A stretch of 64,000 nt of DNA from an uncultured Collinsella sp. (GTDB lineage: Bacteria; Actinomycetota; Coriobacteriia; Coriobacteriales; Coriobacteriaceae): positions 6,311 through 70,310 of the forward strand of contig CAKUGT010000006.1 in the NCBI GenBank assembly GCA_934654795.1, written 5' to 3'. Under the pieces are notes generated by a model, which did not search any database, was not told the origin of the DNA, and was given only the letters and a program-made list of their open reading frames with translations. Positions 51,500-60,202 of the stretch are shown here, piece by piece. The position numbers and the translations under genes were made by a program. Within the stretch, counting starts at the first letter, position 1. Each line of letters begins with the position of its first letter.

Positions 51500-52145
51500 G
51501 GTAATAGTCCAGCTTCTTTTCGGCAGCGCCCAGCAGCATCTCGACTACGAAGTTAAAGACCCAGTAGATCAGCGCTGCAATCGCAAACGGCACCATGCTC
51601 ACCTGCGAGGCGACCAGTGCCTTGGCCGTCGAGAACATCTCGCCCACGCCGATGGCAAACGCCAGCGACGTGTCCTTGACCAGCGTGATGATCTCGTTGC
51701 CCATCGCCGGCAAAATGCGCTTGGCGACCTGCGGCATCACGATATACAAAAACGTCTGCATGCGCGAATAGCCCAGTACCTCGGCGGCCTCGTATTGACC
51801 GCGCGGAATGGATTGCAGGCCCGAGCGATAGATCTCGGCAAAGTAGCCGGCATAGTTGATGATGAACGCCACGACGCACGCCGTCCACTTGGAATCAGGC
51901 GTGAGCGAAATGCCAAACACGTAGTACGGGGCAAAGTAGATGGCAAACATCTGCAGCATGAGCGGCGTGCCGCGCATGACCGAGATATAGATGCGCGCAA
52001 TCCAGCGAAGCGGCGCGATTTTGCTCATGCGCATAAACGCCACAGGGATTCCCAGCGGAATCGACCCGAGCAGCGTCAGCACAAACAGCTGCAAGCTGAC
52101 CAGGAAACCCTGGCCAAGCATCTGCATCATGACTTGGATAGACAA
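51492..52145 (-). CDS. Polar amino-acid ABC transporter permease
   Basis: About 217 residues. The start is uncertain: a TTG at 52145 has AGAGGG just upstream and is preferred; the ATG at 52130 lacks a ribosome site. HisM/GlnP-type membrane domain with ~5 helices and the EAA loop AAEVLGYSRMQTFLYIVMPQV, which docks on the ATPase. It forms a homodimer by inference since only one permease gene is present. Confidence 0.93.
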   Translation of the reverse strand: MSIQVMMQMLGQGFLVSLQLFVLTLLGSIPLGIPVAFMRMSKIAPLRWIARIYISVMRGTPLMLQMFAIYFAPYYVFGISLTPDSKWTACVVAFIINYAGYFAEIYRSGLQSIPRGQYEAAEVLGYSRMQTFLYIVMPQVAKRILPAMGNEIITLVKDTSLAFAIGVGEMFSTAKALVASQVSMVPFAIAALIYWVFNFVVEMLLGAAEKKLDYYHD

Positions 52146-52191
52146 CCTACCCTCTCTTTCACAGCAACAGAACAGCAAACCCAATGCTAAA

Positions 52192-52296
52192 GCGGGTTTT
52201 CCAGGTGCCCGGGTTTGCCGTGAAAGAGGAGCGCCGCGTACTAAATGTACGCAAGCGACGGTTTGAACGGCAAAATCGGGTGCCTGGGAAAGCCGC
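52192..52296. repeat. Nested long palindrome after the binding-protein gene
   Basis: Imperfect 30-bp arms (52192-52221 with 52267-52296; several mismatches, many tolerated as G-U in RNA) and an apical hairpin GCGTAC-TAAAT-GTACGC (52236-52252). The outer arm touches the stop codon of the binding-protein gene and separates it from permease and ATPase genes. It may protect the upstream mRNA and so raise binding-protein levels. Confidence 0.8.
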
Positions 52297-53156
52297 TATT
52301 TGAGAACCCAGTTGTCGAAGGAAAGACCGTAATCTGCGTATTTATCGCAGAGGTCCTTGACCGTGCCGTCCTCGTAGAGCGCCTTGAGCGACTCGGTTAC
52401 AGCATCGGCCGACTTGGTGTCGCCCTTCTTAAAGCCGACGGCGTAGTGCTCGCTGGACAGCGGCTCATCAAGCTGCGTGTAAGCATCGGGCTTGGCGGCA
52501 AGCTGATACTGGGCAATCGAAAGGTCGCACGCCACGGCATCGACCGCACCGCTCTCGAGCTGCATAAAGGCCGTGTTGTACTCGCCAATGGTATCGAGCG
52601 TGGCAAACGTCGCCGCCAGATCCTTCTGGTCACCCTCGAGCACGTCCTGCGCAGCGGAATCAGTCTGGGTAATCACTGTCTTGCCGGCAAGATCGTCCCA
52701 GCTCTTGATACCCGCGTCCTTCTTGACCACGAGCACCTGCTCGTTGAGCATGTACGGATCGGAGAACGTGTAGTCGTCCTCGCGGCCCTCCATAGTAAAG
52801 CCGTTCCAGATGCAGTTGATGGCACCCGAGTTGAGCAGCGTGTCCTTGGCATCCCAGTCGATAGCCTCATACTCAACGTCCCAGCCCTGCTTGTCGGCAA
52901 CGGCCTTGGCAAGATCGAGGTCAAAACCGGTGTACTCGCCATCGTCGCCTACAAAGCCATACGGAGGATAGGACTTGTCAAAGCCCACGACGAGCTTCTT
53001 GGACTCCGCAGCGCCCTTCACGTCCTTGGCTGCGGCAGAACCGGCAGCGGAGCCCTTGCCGGCACCACCGCCGCAGCCGACAAGACCAAGGCCAAGCACC
53101 GTGGCAAGCGAGCCGGCTAGACCAACAAACTGACGACGAGACATATCGGTATTCAT
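52296..53156 (-). CDS. Amino-acid ABC transporter substrate-binding lipoprotein
   Basis: 286 residues from the ATG at 53156 (GGGGGAAT upstream). N-terminus MSRRQFVGLAGSLATVLG with a twin-arginine-like SRRQF motif, followed by lipobox LVGC (Cys28) and a Gly/Ala/Ser-rich tether. SBP family 3 domain: KLVVGFDKSYPPYGF, GFDLDLAKAVA and WDAKDTLLNSGAINCIWNGF. It binds a polar amino acid; the specificity is not readable. First gene of the importer operon, with a structured divergent upstream region. Confidence 0.94.
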   Translation of the reverse strand: MNTDMSRRQFVGLAGSLATVLGLGLVGCGGGAGKGSAAGSAAAKDVKGAAESKKLVVGFDKSYPPYGFVGDDGEYTGFDLDLAKAVADKQGWDVEYEAIDWDAKDTLLNSGAINCIWNGFTMEGREDDYTFSDPYMLNEQVLVVKKDAGIKSWDDLAGKTVITQTDSAAQDVLEGDQKDLAATFATLDTIGEYNTAFMQLESGAVDAVACDLSIAQYQLAAKPDAYTQLDEPLSSEHYAVGFKKGDTKSADAVTESLKALYEDGTVKDLCDKYADYGLSFDNWVLK

Positions 53157-53249
53157 GGTATTCCCCCTCGATAGCACTTTAGTTAGGTAAAGTGAGTCAT
53201 GTAACGTTCAGAATCATACACTTTACCTTGATGGAGCACAAGGTTGGGG

Positions 53250-53392
53250 CTCCCGGTTGGGCGGCACCCGGCGCGGAGTTTAATTTGCTGCCCTACAGTC
53301 CTGCTCACGACGGAGAGCACATTAAGTGCTCTCCTGTTCGTGCGGAACTCGCGACAAATTTAACTCCGCGCCGGGTGCCGCCCAACCGGGAG
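53250..53392. repeat. Nested long palindrome (38-bp arms) in a divergent intergenic region
   Basis: Arms 53250-53287 and 53355-53392 pair with one mismatch in 38 bp (CTCCCGGTTGGGCGGCACCC ...). Inside, GAGAGCAC-ATTAA-GTGCTCTC (53313-53333) forms an apical hairpin with partial pairing on both sides. It lies between two divergent starts (53156 and 53498), so it is not a gene-end terminator. The rest of 53157-53497 shows no gene. Confidence 0.92.
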
Positions 53393-53497
53393 ACAACGTG
53401 CTCGGGGCCTTAAATAGGCGTCCTCTCCAAACGAGCTCGTTAAATGCACGGTACAATTGCTTCGGACTTTTCTTTTTCTTTAATAGTGGGGTTATTG

Positions 53498-54931
53498 ATG
53501 GCAGAATCTCGTGCGGAGCGTAAGGCTCGTCGTGCTTTGATCGAGGCGGCTGAGGGGTCGGAGGAGAAAAAATCTTCTAAGAAATCCAAGTCGTCTCAGG
53601 ATGCGAAGGGCAAGGCTAAGGCCAAGCGCCCCAGTTCTCGTCGGAGCGAGGACAAGGCATCTCAGACTCGCTCCAAGCGCTCGCATAAAGATCCGGTTTC
53701 GTCTGCGCGTAAGGCTGTGGATCCCAAGTCTCCCTGTTCAATCATGAAAGCTTGTGGTGGGTGCACGGCGCTCAATCGTCCTTATAAGAAGCAGTTGGCG
53801 GCCAAGCAGGCTGCTATGGAGGAGCTGTTTGCTGAGCTCTGTGAGCGCGAGGGTGTTGCCGTTGATCCCATTCGTGGTATGGGTGTCACCCTGGGCGACC
53901 CGGGCAAGTATCCTGCGCCGCGTGGTTTTCGTCATAAGGCCGCCACACCGTTTGCTCCTGGTAAGGAGGGTGCTGTCCGCTGTGGCTTCTTTGAGCGCGG
54001 CACGCACAAAATCGTCGCCGTTCCCAAATGCCCCGTTGAGGCGCCGGGCGCTCGTCAGATTCTCAACGGCATCGCTCGCGAGGCCGAACGTCTGCACATT
54101 CCCGCCTTTAACGAAGACAAGCATCTGGGGCTGCTTCGCTATGCCGTCGTTCGCTGCGGCTGGCGTACCGACCAGGTCATGGTTACGCTCGTGACCGCTC
54201 AGCGCGACCTGCCGCATGCGCAGGAGTTCTTTGAAGCCGTCGCGGCGCTTGATCCGCATATCGTCACCGTCGCTCAGAACATCAACGGACGCCCTGGAAA
54301 TGCCATCTTGGGCGAGGAGACCCGTATCGTCTATGGCGCCGAATGCATGCGCGACCAGCTACTCGGTTGCGAATTCGACATCTCCCCTACCGCGTTCTAT
54401 CAGACCAACCCGCAGCAGACCGAACTGCTCTATCAACTCGCCATTGACGGTATGGATCTGCAGCAGGGTGACGTACTCATGGATGCCTATTGCGGTAGCG
54501 GAACTATCGGCCTGTGCGCAGCTAAAGATGCCCAGGACAAAGGTGTCGGCATTATGCTGCTCGGTGTTGAGCGCAACCCCGCCGGCATTGCCGACGCACG
54601 TCGCAATGCCGAGCTCAACGGACTCACCCGCAGTGCTTGGTTTATGGCCGACGACGCCACCGATTACATCCTGGACGCTGCCGACAACAACGAGCGGATC
54701 GACGTCCTTTCCATCGACCCGCCGCGCGCCGGCTCCACCCCCGAGTTCCTCGAAGCCGCCTGCGCACTCAAGCCGCGCCGCATCACCTATATCAGCTGTA
54801 ACCCCGTGACCCAAGAGCGCGACCTGCACCAGCTCCTCGACGGAGGCTATCGCCTGCTCAAGATCACGCCCGTCGACATGTTCCCCCATACCGACCACAC
54901 CGAAACCGTAGCGGTCCTCGAACGCCGCTAA
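53498..54931 (+). CDS. RNA (uracil-5-)-methyltransferase, RumA/TrmA family
   Basis: 477 residues from the ATG at 53498 (GTGGGG upstream). Residues 1-75 are a Lys/Ser/Arg-rich tail without a usual TRAM domain. Fe-S ligands C80-x5-C86-x2-C89 and a later PKCP. SAM domain with TAFYQTNPQQTE, DAYCGSGTIGLCA and DPPRAG; catalytic YISCNPVTQERDL. It makes m5U in 23S rRNA (RlmD/RlmCD-type) or tRNA; the target cannot be fixed from sequence. The N-terminal part is lower in G+C and uses more T-ending codons than the rest. Confidence 0.93.
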   Translation: MAESRAERKARRALIEAAEGSEEKKSSKKSKSSQDAKGKAKAKRPSSRRSEDKASQTRSKRSHKDPVSSARKAVDPKSPCSIMKACGGCTALNRPYKKQLAAKQAAMEELFAELCEREGVAVDPIRGMGVTLGDPGKYPAPRGFRHKAATPFAPGKEGAVRCGFFERGTHKIVAVPKCPVEAPGARQILNGIAREAERLHIPAFNEDKHLGLLRYAVVRCGWRTDQVMVTLVTAQRDLPHAQEFFEAVAALDPHIVTVAQNINGRPGNAILGEETRIVYGAECMRDQLLGCEFDISPTAFYQTNPQQTELLYQLAIDGMDLQQGDVLMDAYCGSGTIGLCAAKDAQDKGVGIMLLGVERNPAGIADARRNAELNGLTRSAWFMADDATDYILDAADNNERIDVLSIDPPRAGSTPEFLEAACALKPRRITYISCNPVTQERDLHQLLDGGYRLLKITPVDMFPHTDHTETVAVLERR

Positions 54932-54942
54932 TCCACCGGCAC

Positions 54943-54977
54943 AAGAAAGGGGGCGGCCCGTCTGGACCGCCCCCTTC
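54943..54977. terminator. Bidirectional terminator
   Basis: AAGGGGGCGG / CCGCCCCCTT stem, A-rich before and T-containing after, between convergent genes. Confidence 0.85.
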
Positions 54978-54996
54978 ACTTGGTTTATGAACGCCG

Positions 54997-55818
54997 TTAC
55001 ATGCCCTTGCGCAGGTCGCAGACGCCGGCTGCCGCCATCTCGCGAAGCAGCGTCTCGCGATCGCGCGTCACAATCAAATCCAACGGGAAGTGAATCTCGT
55101 CGAGCATCTTGCGGGCATGGTCGAGCTTGCCAATTGCCATGCCAATGTGGGCATCGGTCGACACGCCAATGCCAACGCCCAGCTCGGCGCAGCGCTCGGC
55201 GATCTTGCGGCATACGGCCCAATGCTCAGTGTCGGCACCGTGCTCAAGGCTATGGTTGTTGATCTCGATAATCTTGTGCTTGGCCTTGGCCGCCAACAGC
55301 ACCTCATCGACATCGAACGGCACGCCCGAACGCCCCGTATGCCCAAGCATGAACACCTTGGGGTGCTCCACGGCATTGATGTACATCTCGGTCGTCTGGG
55401 CGAGCGTCGCGCCTTCGGCAAACTGCGGGTTATGCACGCTTGCCACCAAATAATCCAAATTACGCGTCACCAAATCGAACAGCGAATGCTCACGACTATA
55501 CGAATCGCCGGCGATATTGAGCGAAACGGGAATGTCCTCGCCAAACAAGCTTCCGTCCAGCGAAACGATATCGGCCTCGGCGCCGCGGAGCACCAGCACG
55601 CCGCTCCAAATGCGCGGCCAGATATCCTGGTTAATAAAGAACTGGAAACTGCGCAGGTCATTGGGGCAAGGCGTAACCATCGAGCTTAAATGATCGGCGG
55701 AACCGAGCACCTGAAGGCCACGCTCCGCCGCCCAATAGATGTTCTCCTCAATGGTTGAGTACGCATGCGCGGAGAACATCGTATGAGTATGGATATCACA
55801 GGAAAGCAGGTAGGGCAT
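54997..55818 (-). CDS. PHP-domain phosphoesterase (YcdX-like)
   Basis: 273 residues from the ATG at 55818 (AGGAGACC upstream). PHP metal sites: CDIHTHTMFSAHAYST at the N-terminus, GSADHLS, SVHNPQFA, EINNHSLEHG and the C-terminal STDAHIG. This corresponds to a trinuclear metal phosphatase fold. YcdX-type members are phosphatases of unclear physiological substrate. It stands alone, convergent with the methyltransferase gene. Confidence 0.9.
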   Translation of the reverse strand: MPYLLSCDIHTHTMFSAHAYSTIEENIYWAAERGLQVLGSADHLSSMVTPCPNDLRSFQFFINQDIWPRIWSGVLVLRGAEADIVSLDGSLFGEDIPVSLNIAGDSYSREHSLFDLVTRNLDYLVASVHNPQFAEGATLAQTTEMYINAVEHPKVFMLGHTGRSGVPFDVDEVLLAAKAKHKIIEINNHSLEHGADTEHWAVCRKIAERCAELGVGIGVSTDAHIGMAIGKLDHARKMLDEIHFPLDLIVTRDRETLLREMAAAGVCDLRKGM

Positions 55819-55917
55819 CAGGTCTCCTTGTCCAGCATGGCCGTCGCGTATATTCATTGTACGCATAGCTTTCGGCAGTCGTAAAACTGCTTCATCCCAA
55901 TCACACAACGGCATAGA

Positions 55918-55951
55918 CAACGGGGTCTGGCTCAACACCAAACCCCGTTTC
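55918..55951 (-). terminator. Stem-loop terminator after the aminotransferase gene
   Basis: AACGGGGT / ACCCCGTT arms with a 14-base loop; the T-run is weak on the minus strand. Confidence 0.6.
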
Positions 55952-55983
55952 ACGTAAAACATTGTAAGCAGAGCGCTTTACTT

Positions 55984-57168
55984 TTAACGATACTCGTCCG
56001 CCAACTGTTTCCAAGCGGGTAGCGAATTGATAATCGTTTCGTAACTCACGCAATAGCCCAGGCGGAACCAACCAGGCATGCCAAAGCTGTCCGAGGGCAC
56101 CGCAAGCAGCTCATACTTCTTCGCGCGCTCACAGAAAGCGTTCGCATCGGGCTCCAGCGCCTTCACCCACAGGTAGAATGCACCATCCGGCTCAACATAG
56201 GTGTAGCCGTACTCCGCCAGTGCATCGGTAAGCGCGGTGCGGTTGCGCGCATAGGCCTCAACGTCACTCGGTTCATCGATGCAATCGATAATCACGCGCT
56301 GGAAGAGCGCCGGCGCACACACGAAGCCCAGCGTACGAGCGGCACCGGCAACGGCGGGCATTAGACGAACTGCCTGAGGATTCGTATCGGGAACCAGAAT
56401 CCACCCCACGCGCTCGCCCGGTAGCGAAAGCGACTTGGAATACGAGTAGCACACGATGGTGTGCTCGTAGATCGAAGGCACCCAAGGCACCTCGGTGCCA
56501 TAGACAATCTCGCGATACGGCTCATCCGAGATAAGCATAATCGGATTCTCGGGATCGCGCTTGGCGTTGACCTCGCGTAAAACATTGGCCAGTCGCGTCA
56601 GTGTATCGCGCGTATACACGGCACCGGTCGGGTTGTTGGGTGAGTCGATAATGACGGCAGCCGTCTTATCGGTAATCGCCTTGAGCACGTTATCCACGCT
56701 CAACTGGAACGTATCTTCATCGGCGAGTGCCTCGACACACGTACAGCCGGCTTTCTCAATCCACACGCGATACTCCGGGAAGTACGGGGCGATAACAATG
56801 ACCTCGTCACCCGGGTTCGTAACGGCATTGAGCGTGCAGGTGAGCGAAGCCGCCGCGCCCACGGTCATAAAGACATCCTTGCCCTCATAGCTCGTACCGA
56901 AGCGACGGTTGAGCGACTCAGCCACGGCGGTACGGCACTGCGGCAGGCCCGGTGCGGGCGTATATCCGTGCAGCTGCTCGCTCGGCAGTTCAAGCGCCTT
57001 TTTGATGGACTCCGCGACGGCAGCGGGAGCAGGAACACTCGGGTTGCCCAGCGAGAAATCGAACACGTTTTCCGCACCGATTTGCGCCTTGCGCTCAAGG
57101 CCATAGCTAAAAATCTCACGGATGATGGAGCTTTCCGCACCGCGAGCATACATAGTTTCGTTGATCAT
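55984..57168 (-). CDS. Class I/II PLP aminotransferase (aspartate-type)
   Basis: 394 residues from the ATG at 57168 (AAGGGGAAC upstream). Fold-type I: FDFSLGNPSVPAP, GAAASLTCTLNA, DSPNNPTGAVYT, SDEPYREIVYG and the PLP-lysine in SYSKSLSLPGERVGW; C-terminal Arg in WFRLGY. It belongs to the aspartate/aromatic aminotransferase subgroup; the precise amino donor is not readable. Its upstream region carries a perfect 23-bp inverted repeat. Confidence 0.93.
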   Translation of the reverse strand: MINETMYARGAESSIIREIFSYGLERKAQIGAENVFDFSLGNPSVPAPAAVAESIKKALELPSEQLHGYTPAPGLPQCRTAVAESLNRRFGTSYEGKDVFMTVGAAASLTCTLNAVTNPGDEVIVIAPYFPEYRVWIEKAGCTCVEALADEDTFQLSVDNVLKAITDKTAAVIIDSPNNPTGAVYTRDTLTRLANVLREVNAKRDPENPIMLISDEPYREIVYGTEVPWVPSIYEHTIVCYSYSKSLSLPGERVGWILVPDTNPQAVRLMPAVAGAARTLGFVCAPALFQRVIIDCIDEPSDVEAYARNRTALTDALAEYGYTYVEPDGAFYLWVKALEPDANAFCERAKKYELLAVPSDSFGMPGWFRLGYCVSYETIINSLPAWKQLADEYR

Positions 57169-57229
57169 CTGTTCCCCTTTCGCATAGGCGCTATTGTACG
57201 CTTTAGTCGAGCAAAGTGCCGCAGCAATG

Positions 57230-57287
57230 TTGATTGGGGACAGACTTAAATGCGTGAAAACGCTCATTTAAGTCTGTCCCCAATCAA
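57230..57287. repeat. GGGAC-type palindrome with perfect 23-bp arms
   Basis: TTGATTGGGGACAGACTTAA.. at 57230-57252 and its exact reverse complement at 57265-57287, 12-base centre (CGTGAAAACGCT). It lies ~60 bp upstream of the aminotransferase start and ~70 bp past the ftsH stop. Confidence 0.92.
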
Positions 57288-57311
57288 CAGATGGCCCCAT
57301 ATCGCTCAAAA

Positions 57312-57346
57312 GAAAAAGCCTCCGCAGGTTTCCCCGCGGAGGCTTT
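57312..57346 (-). terminator. Terminator of the hpt-ftsH operon
   Basis: AAAGCCTCCGC / GCGGAGGCTTT stem with TTTTTCTTTT after it on the minus strand. Confidence 0.9.
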
Positions 57347-57357
57347 CGTGACAAAGA

Positions 57358-59505
57358 TTACTCGTCGACGTCAGTATTGCCGTCGGCCTTCTTTTCGTCA
57401 GCGCTCTCGGCATCGTCAGCATCCTCGGATGCGACGTCGGCATCCTCCTGCATGGCCGCCTGCGCAAAGGCCGCGGCATCAGCCGCCAGCTCCTCCTCGC
57501 TCATGCGAGGCGCACGCTTCTTGGCCGGCATACCGGCCGCCTTGGCATTGCGCTCCTCCTTGGCCGCCAGGATATCGCCCTCGCGCTCAAGGTAGGCATC
57601 CCACTCATTGTCGAGCAGGGCGTTCACGGCGTCGCCTTCGACGGTCTCGCGCTCAAGCAGCACCTTCGCCATCAGATCGAGCTGATCGCGACGGGCATCC
57701 AAAATCTCGACCGCACGGCGATGGGCCTCACGCATAATGCGCTGAACCTCGATATCGATGCGGCGCGCCGTCTCCTCGGAGTAATCCTGGTGATCGGCAT
57801 AGTCGCGGCCCAGGAACACCTGATGCTGCGCCTCGCCAAAGACCTGCGTGCCCAGCTCCTCGCTCATGCCCAGGCGCGTGACCATCTCGCGCGCCATCTT
57901 GGTCGCGCGCTCCAGATCGTTACTCGCGCCCGACGTGATGTCATCGCACATGAGCTCCTCGGCGACGCGGCCGCCCAAGAACACGGCAAGCTCGTCGAGC
58001 ATCTCGTTCTTGGTCTTGAGGAAGTGATCCTCCTGCGGAAGCTGCAACGTGTAGCCCAGAGCCTGGCCGCGGCTGACAATCGAGATCTTGTGGACCGGAT
58101 CGGAGTGCTCCAGGATGTGGCCCACCAGGGCGTGGCCGCTCTCATGGTAGGCAATCGTGGTGCGCTCGGCTTCGGTCATCACGCGACCCTTGCGTTGCGG
58201 TCCGGCAATCACGCGCTCCATCGACTCCTCGACCTCGTCCATCGAGATCACAGAACGATGACGGCGAGCGGCCAGCAGCGCAGACTCGTTGAGCAGGTTT
58301 GCCAAATCGGCACCAGTAAAGCCAACGGTCATCTGGGCGAGCTTCTCAAACTTAACGTCCTCGTCCATCGGCTTGTTCTCGGCATGCACGCGCAAGATCT
58401 GCTCGCGGCCCTTCACATCCGGACGGTCAACCGTGACTTGGCGGTCAAAACGACCGGGGCGCAGCAATGCCGGGTCCAGAATGTCAGGACGGTTGGTCGC
58501 AGCGATCAGGATGACCGACTCGCTCTCCTCAAAGCCGTCCATCTCGACCAGCAGCTGGTTGAGCGTCTGCTCGCGCTCGTCGTGGCCGCCGCCCAAACCG
58601 GCTCCGCGCTGACGTCCCACGGCATCGATCTCGTCAATAAAGATGATCGACGGAGCCTGAGACTTGGCCTCCTTAAAAAGGTCGCGCACGCGGCTGGCGC
58701 CGACACCCACGAACATCTCGACAAAGTCAGAGCCCGAGATGCTAAAGAACGGCACGCCCGCCTCGCCGGCAACGGCCTTGGCCAGCAGCGTCTTACCGGT
58801 ACCCGGAGGGCCCACCAGCAAAACGCCACGCGGAATCTTGGCACCCAGTTTGCGATAGCGGTCCGGATCGCTCAGGAAGTCGCGAATCTCCTCGAGCTCC
58901 TCGACGGCCTCGTCCACGCCGGCAACGTCCTCGAACTTGACCTTGGGACGCGTTGCCTCGCTGGTCTTGGCGTTGGTCTTGCCAAACTGCATGTTCCTGT
59001 TGTTGGCGCCCATCATCTGGCGCATAAAGTAGAACATGATGGCGATCAGGGCGATCGTCGGAAGCACGCTCATCGCCAAGTCGCCCCAAAAATCGGGGTC
59101 ATTGGTGTTGACGATGTACTTGGTATCGGGGTGCTCCGCCATAAGTTCGGCAAGCGAATCGGAGCCGACATAGGTCGAGGAGAAGCTCTTGAGCTCGCTC
59201 GTATCGCCCTTGTCCTTGCTCGCCTTCCAGTAATGACCGGTCACGCTGCCGTCCACGACCGTGTAGGTCAGGTCGTCGACGCGATCCTGCTTGATGGCGT
59301 TGACCATCTCGCTCGTCGCGAGCTTTACGGTATTGCTGGAATTGGCAAAGCCGGAGCCCATGTTAAAGAAGGCATAGCCCAGAAGCGCGCAAGCCAAAAT
59401 AAAATACAGCCAGCCCGTACGCGTGGGCTTTTTGCCTCCGGGCATCCCCGGGATCTTAGGGTCCCGGGGAGTCTGGGAATTGTTATCGTTACGGTCGTCG
59501 GGCAT
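57358..59505 (-). CDS. ftsH: ATP-dependent zinc metalloprotease FtsH
   Basis: 715 residues. Cytoplasmic Asn/Asp-rich start, TM1 (~32-49), extracytoplasmic ~90 residues, TM2 (~143-163). AAA+ domain with Walker [11 protein letters not shown] (232-241), Walker [12 protein letters not shown] and [13 protein letters not shown]41 zinc site HESGH. The C-terminal ~90 residues are unusually long, Ala/Asp/Glu-rich and acidic. It degrades misfolded membrane proteins and short-lived regulators. It starts one base after hpt; GGAGG lies inside the hpt end, so translation is coupled. Confidence 0.97.
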   Translation of the reverse strand: MPDDRNDNNSQTPRDPKIPGMPGGKKPTRTGWLYFILACALLGYAFFNMGSGFANSSNTVKLATSEMVNAIKQDRVDDLTYTVVDGSVTGHYWKASKDKGDTSELKSFSSTYVGSDSLAELMAEHPDTKYIVNTNDPDFWGDLAMSVLPTIALIAIMFYFMRQMMGANNRNMQFGKTNAKTSEATRPKVKFEDVAGVDEAVEELEEIRDFLSDPDRYRKLGAKIPRGVLLVGPPGTGKTLLAKAVAGEAGVPFFSISGSDFVEMFVGVGASRVRDLFKEAKSQAPSIIFIDEIDAVGRQRGAGLGGGHDEREQTLNQLLVEMDGFEESESVILIAATNRPDILDPALLRPGRFDRQVTVDRPDVKGREQILRVHAENKPMDEDVKFEKLAQMTVGFTGADLANLLNESALLAARRHRSVISMDEVEESMERVIAGPQRKGRVMTEAERTTIAYHESGHALVGHILEHSDPVHKISIVSRGQALGYTLQLPQEDHFLKTKNEMLDELAVFLGGRVAEELMCDDITSGASNDLERATKMAREMVTRLGMSEELGTQVFGEAQHQVFLGRDYADHQDYSEETARRIDIEVQRIMREAHRRAVEILDARRDQLDLMAKVLLERETVEGDAVNALLDNEWDAYLEREGDILAAKEERNAKAAGMPAKKRAPRMSEEELAADAAAFAQAAMQEDADVASEDADDAESADEKKADGNTDVDE

Positions 59506-59506
59506 C

Positions 59507-60055
59507 TTACGAATAAACCTCCGGTTTCAAAATGCCCAGATACGGAAGGTTACGATAGCGCTCGGCATAGTCGAGGCCGTAGCCCACCACGAAGGCATCG
59601 GGGCAATGGGTTCCAACATACTTGGGCGTGACGGCCGAGGTACGGTCCTCAACGTCCTTCCACAGGAAGGCGGCGACCTCCAGAGAAGCGGGCTTGCGGC
59701 TCTCGAGGTTCTTCATCAGATACTTGAGCGTCAGGCCCGAGTCCAGAATGTCCTCGACGATCAGCACGTCGCGACCGCGGATGTCGATATCCAGGTCCTT
59801 AATGATACGCACGATACCGGAGGACTTCACTCCGTCGCCGTAGCTCGAAACAGCCATGAAATCGATGTTGGTCGGCAGCTCGATCTTGCGCATCAGGTCG
59901 CCCATAAAGACCACGGCGCCGCGCAGGACCGCAATCAGTACCAGATCCTTACCCGCGTAGTCGCGCGTAATCTGCTCGCCTAGGCGAGAGACGATACCGT
60001 CGATATCCTCCTGCGTAAACAGAACCTTCTCGATATCCGGATGTTGAGAAGCCAT
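59507..60055 (-). CDS. hpt: Hypoxanthine phosphoribosyltransferase
   Basis: 182 residues, AAAGGG before the ATG. PRPP-binding motif VLIVEDILDSGLTLKYL, pyrophosphate loop LRGAVVFMGDL, and the C-terminal purine site AFVVGYGLDYAERYRNLPYLG. It salvages hypoxanthine and guanine to IMP/GMP. It belongs to the widespread tilS-hpt-ftsH cluster. Confidence 0.97.
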   Translation of the reverse strand: MASQHPDIEKVLFTQEDIDGIVSRLGEQITRDYAGKDLVLIAVLRGAVVFMGDLMRKIELPTNIDFMAVSSYGDGVKSSGIVRIIKDLDIDIRGRDVLIVEDILDSGLTLKYLMKNLESRKPASLEVAAFLWKDVEDRTSAVTPKYVGTHCPDAFVVGYGLDYAERYRNLPYLGILKPEVYS

Positions 60056-60202
60056 GACAACCCTTTCTTGTGCTTATCGCCCACACACCGCCGTATGGAC
60101 GCGAACTACACATTCTAGCAGCGCACGGGGTATATTTACCAGCCCGTGCGCCATCAGTGCGGGAATACCGTCAACGTCGCACAGAATAGTAGGCGCAAGG
60201 CA

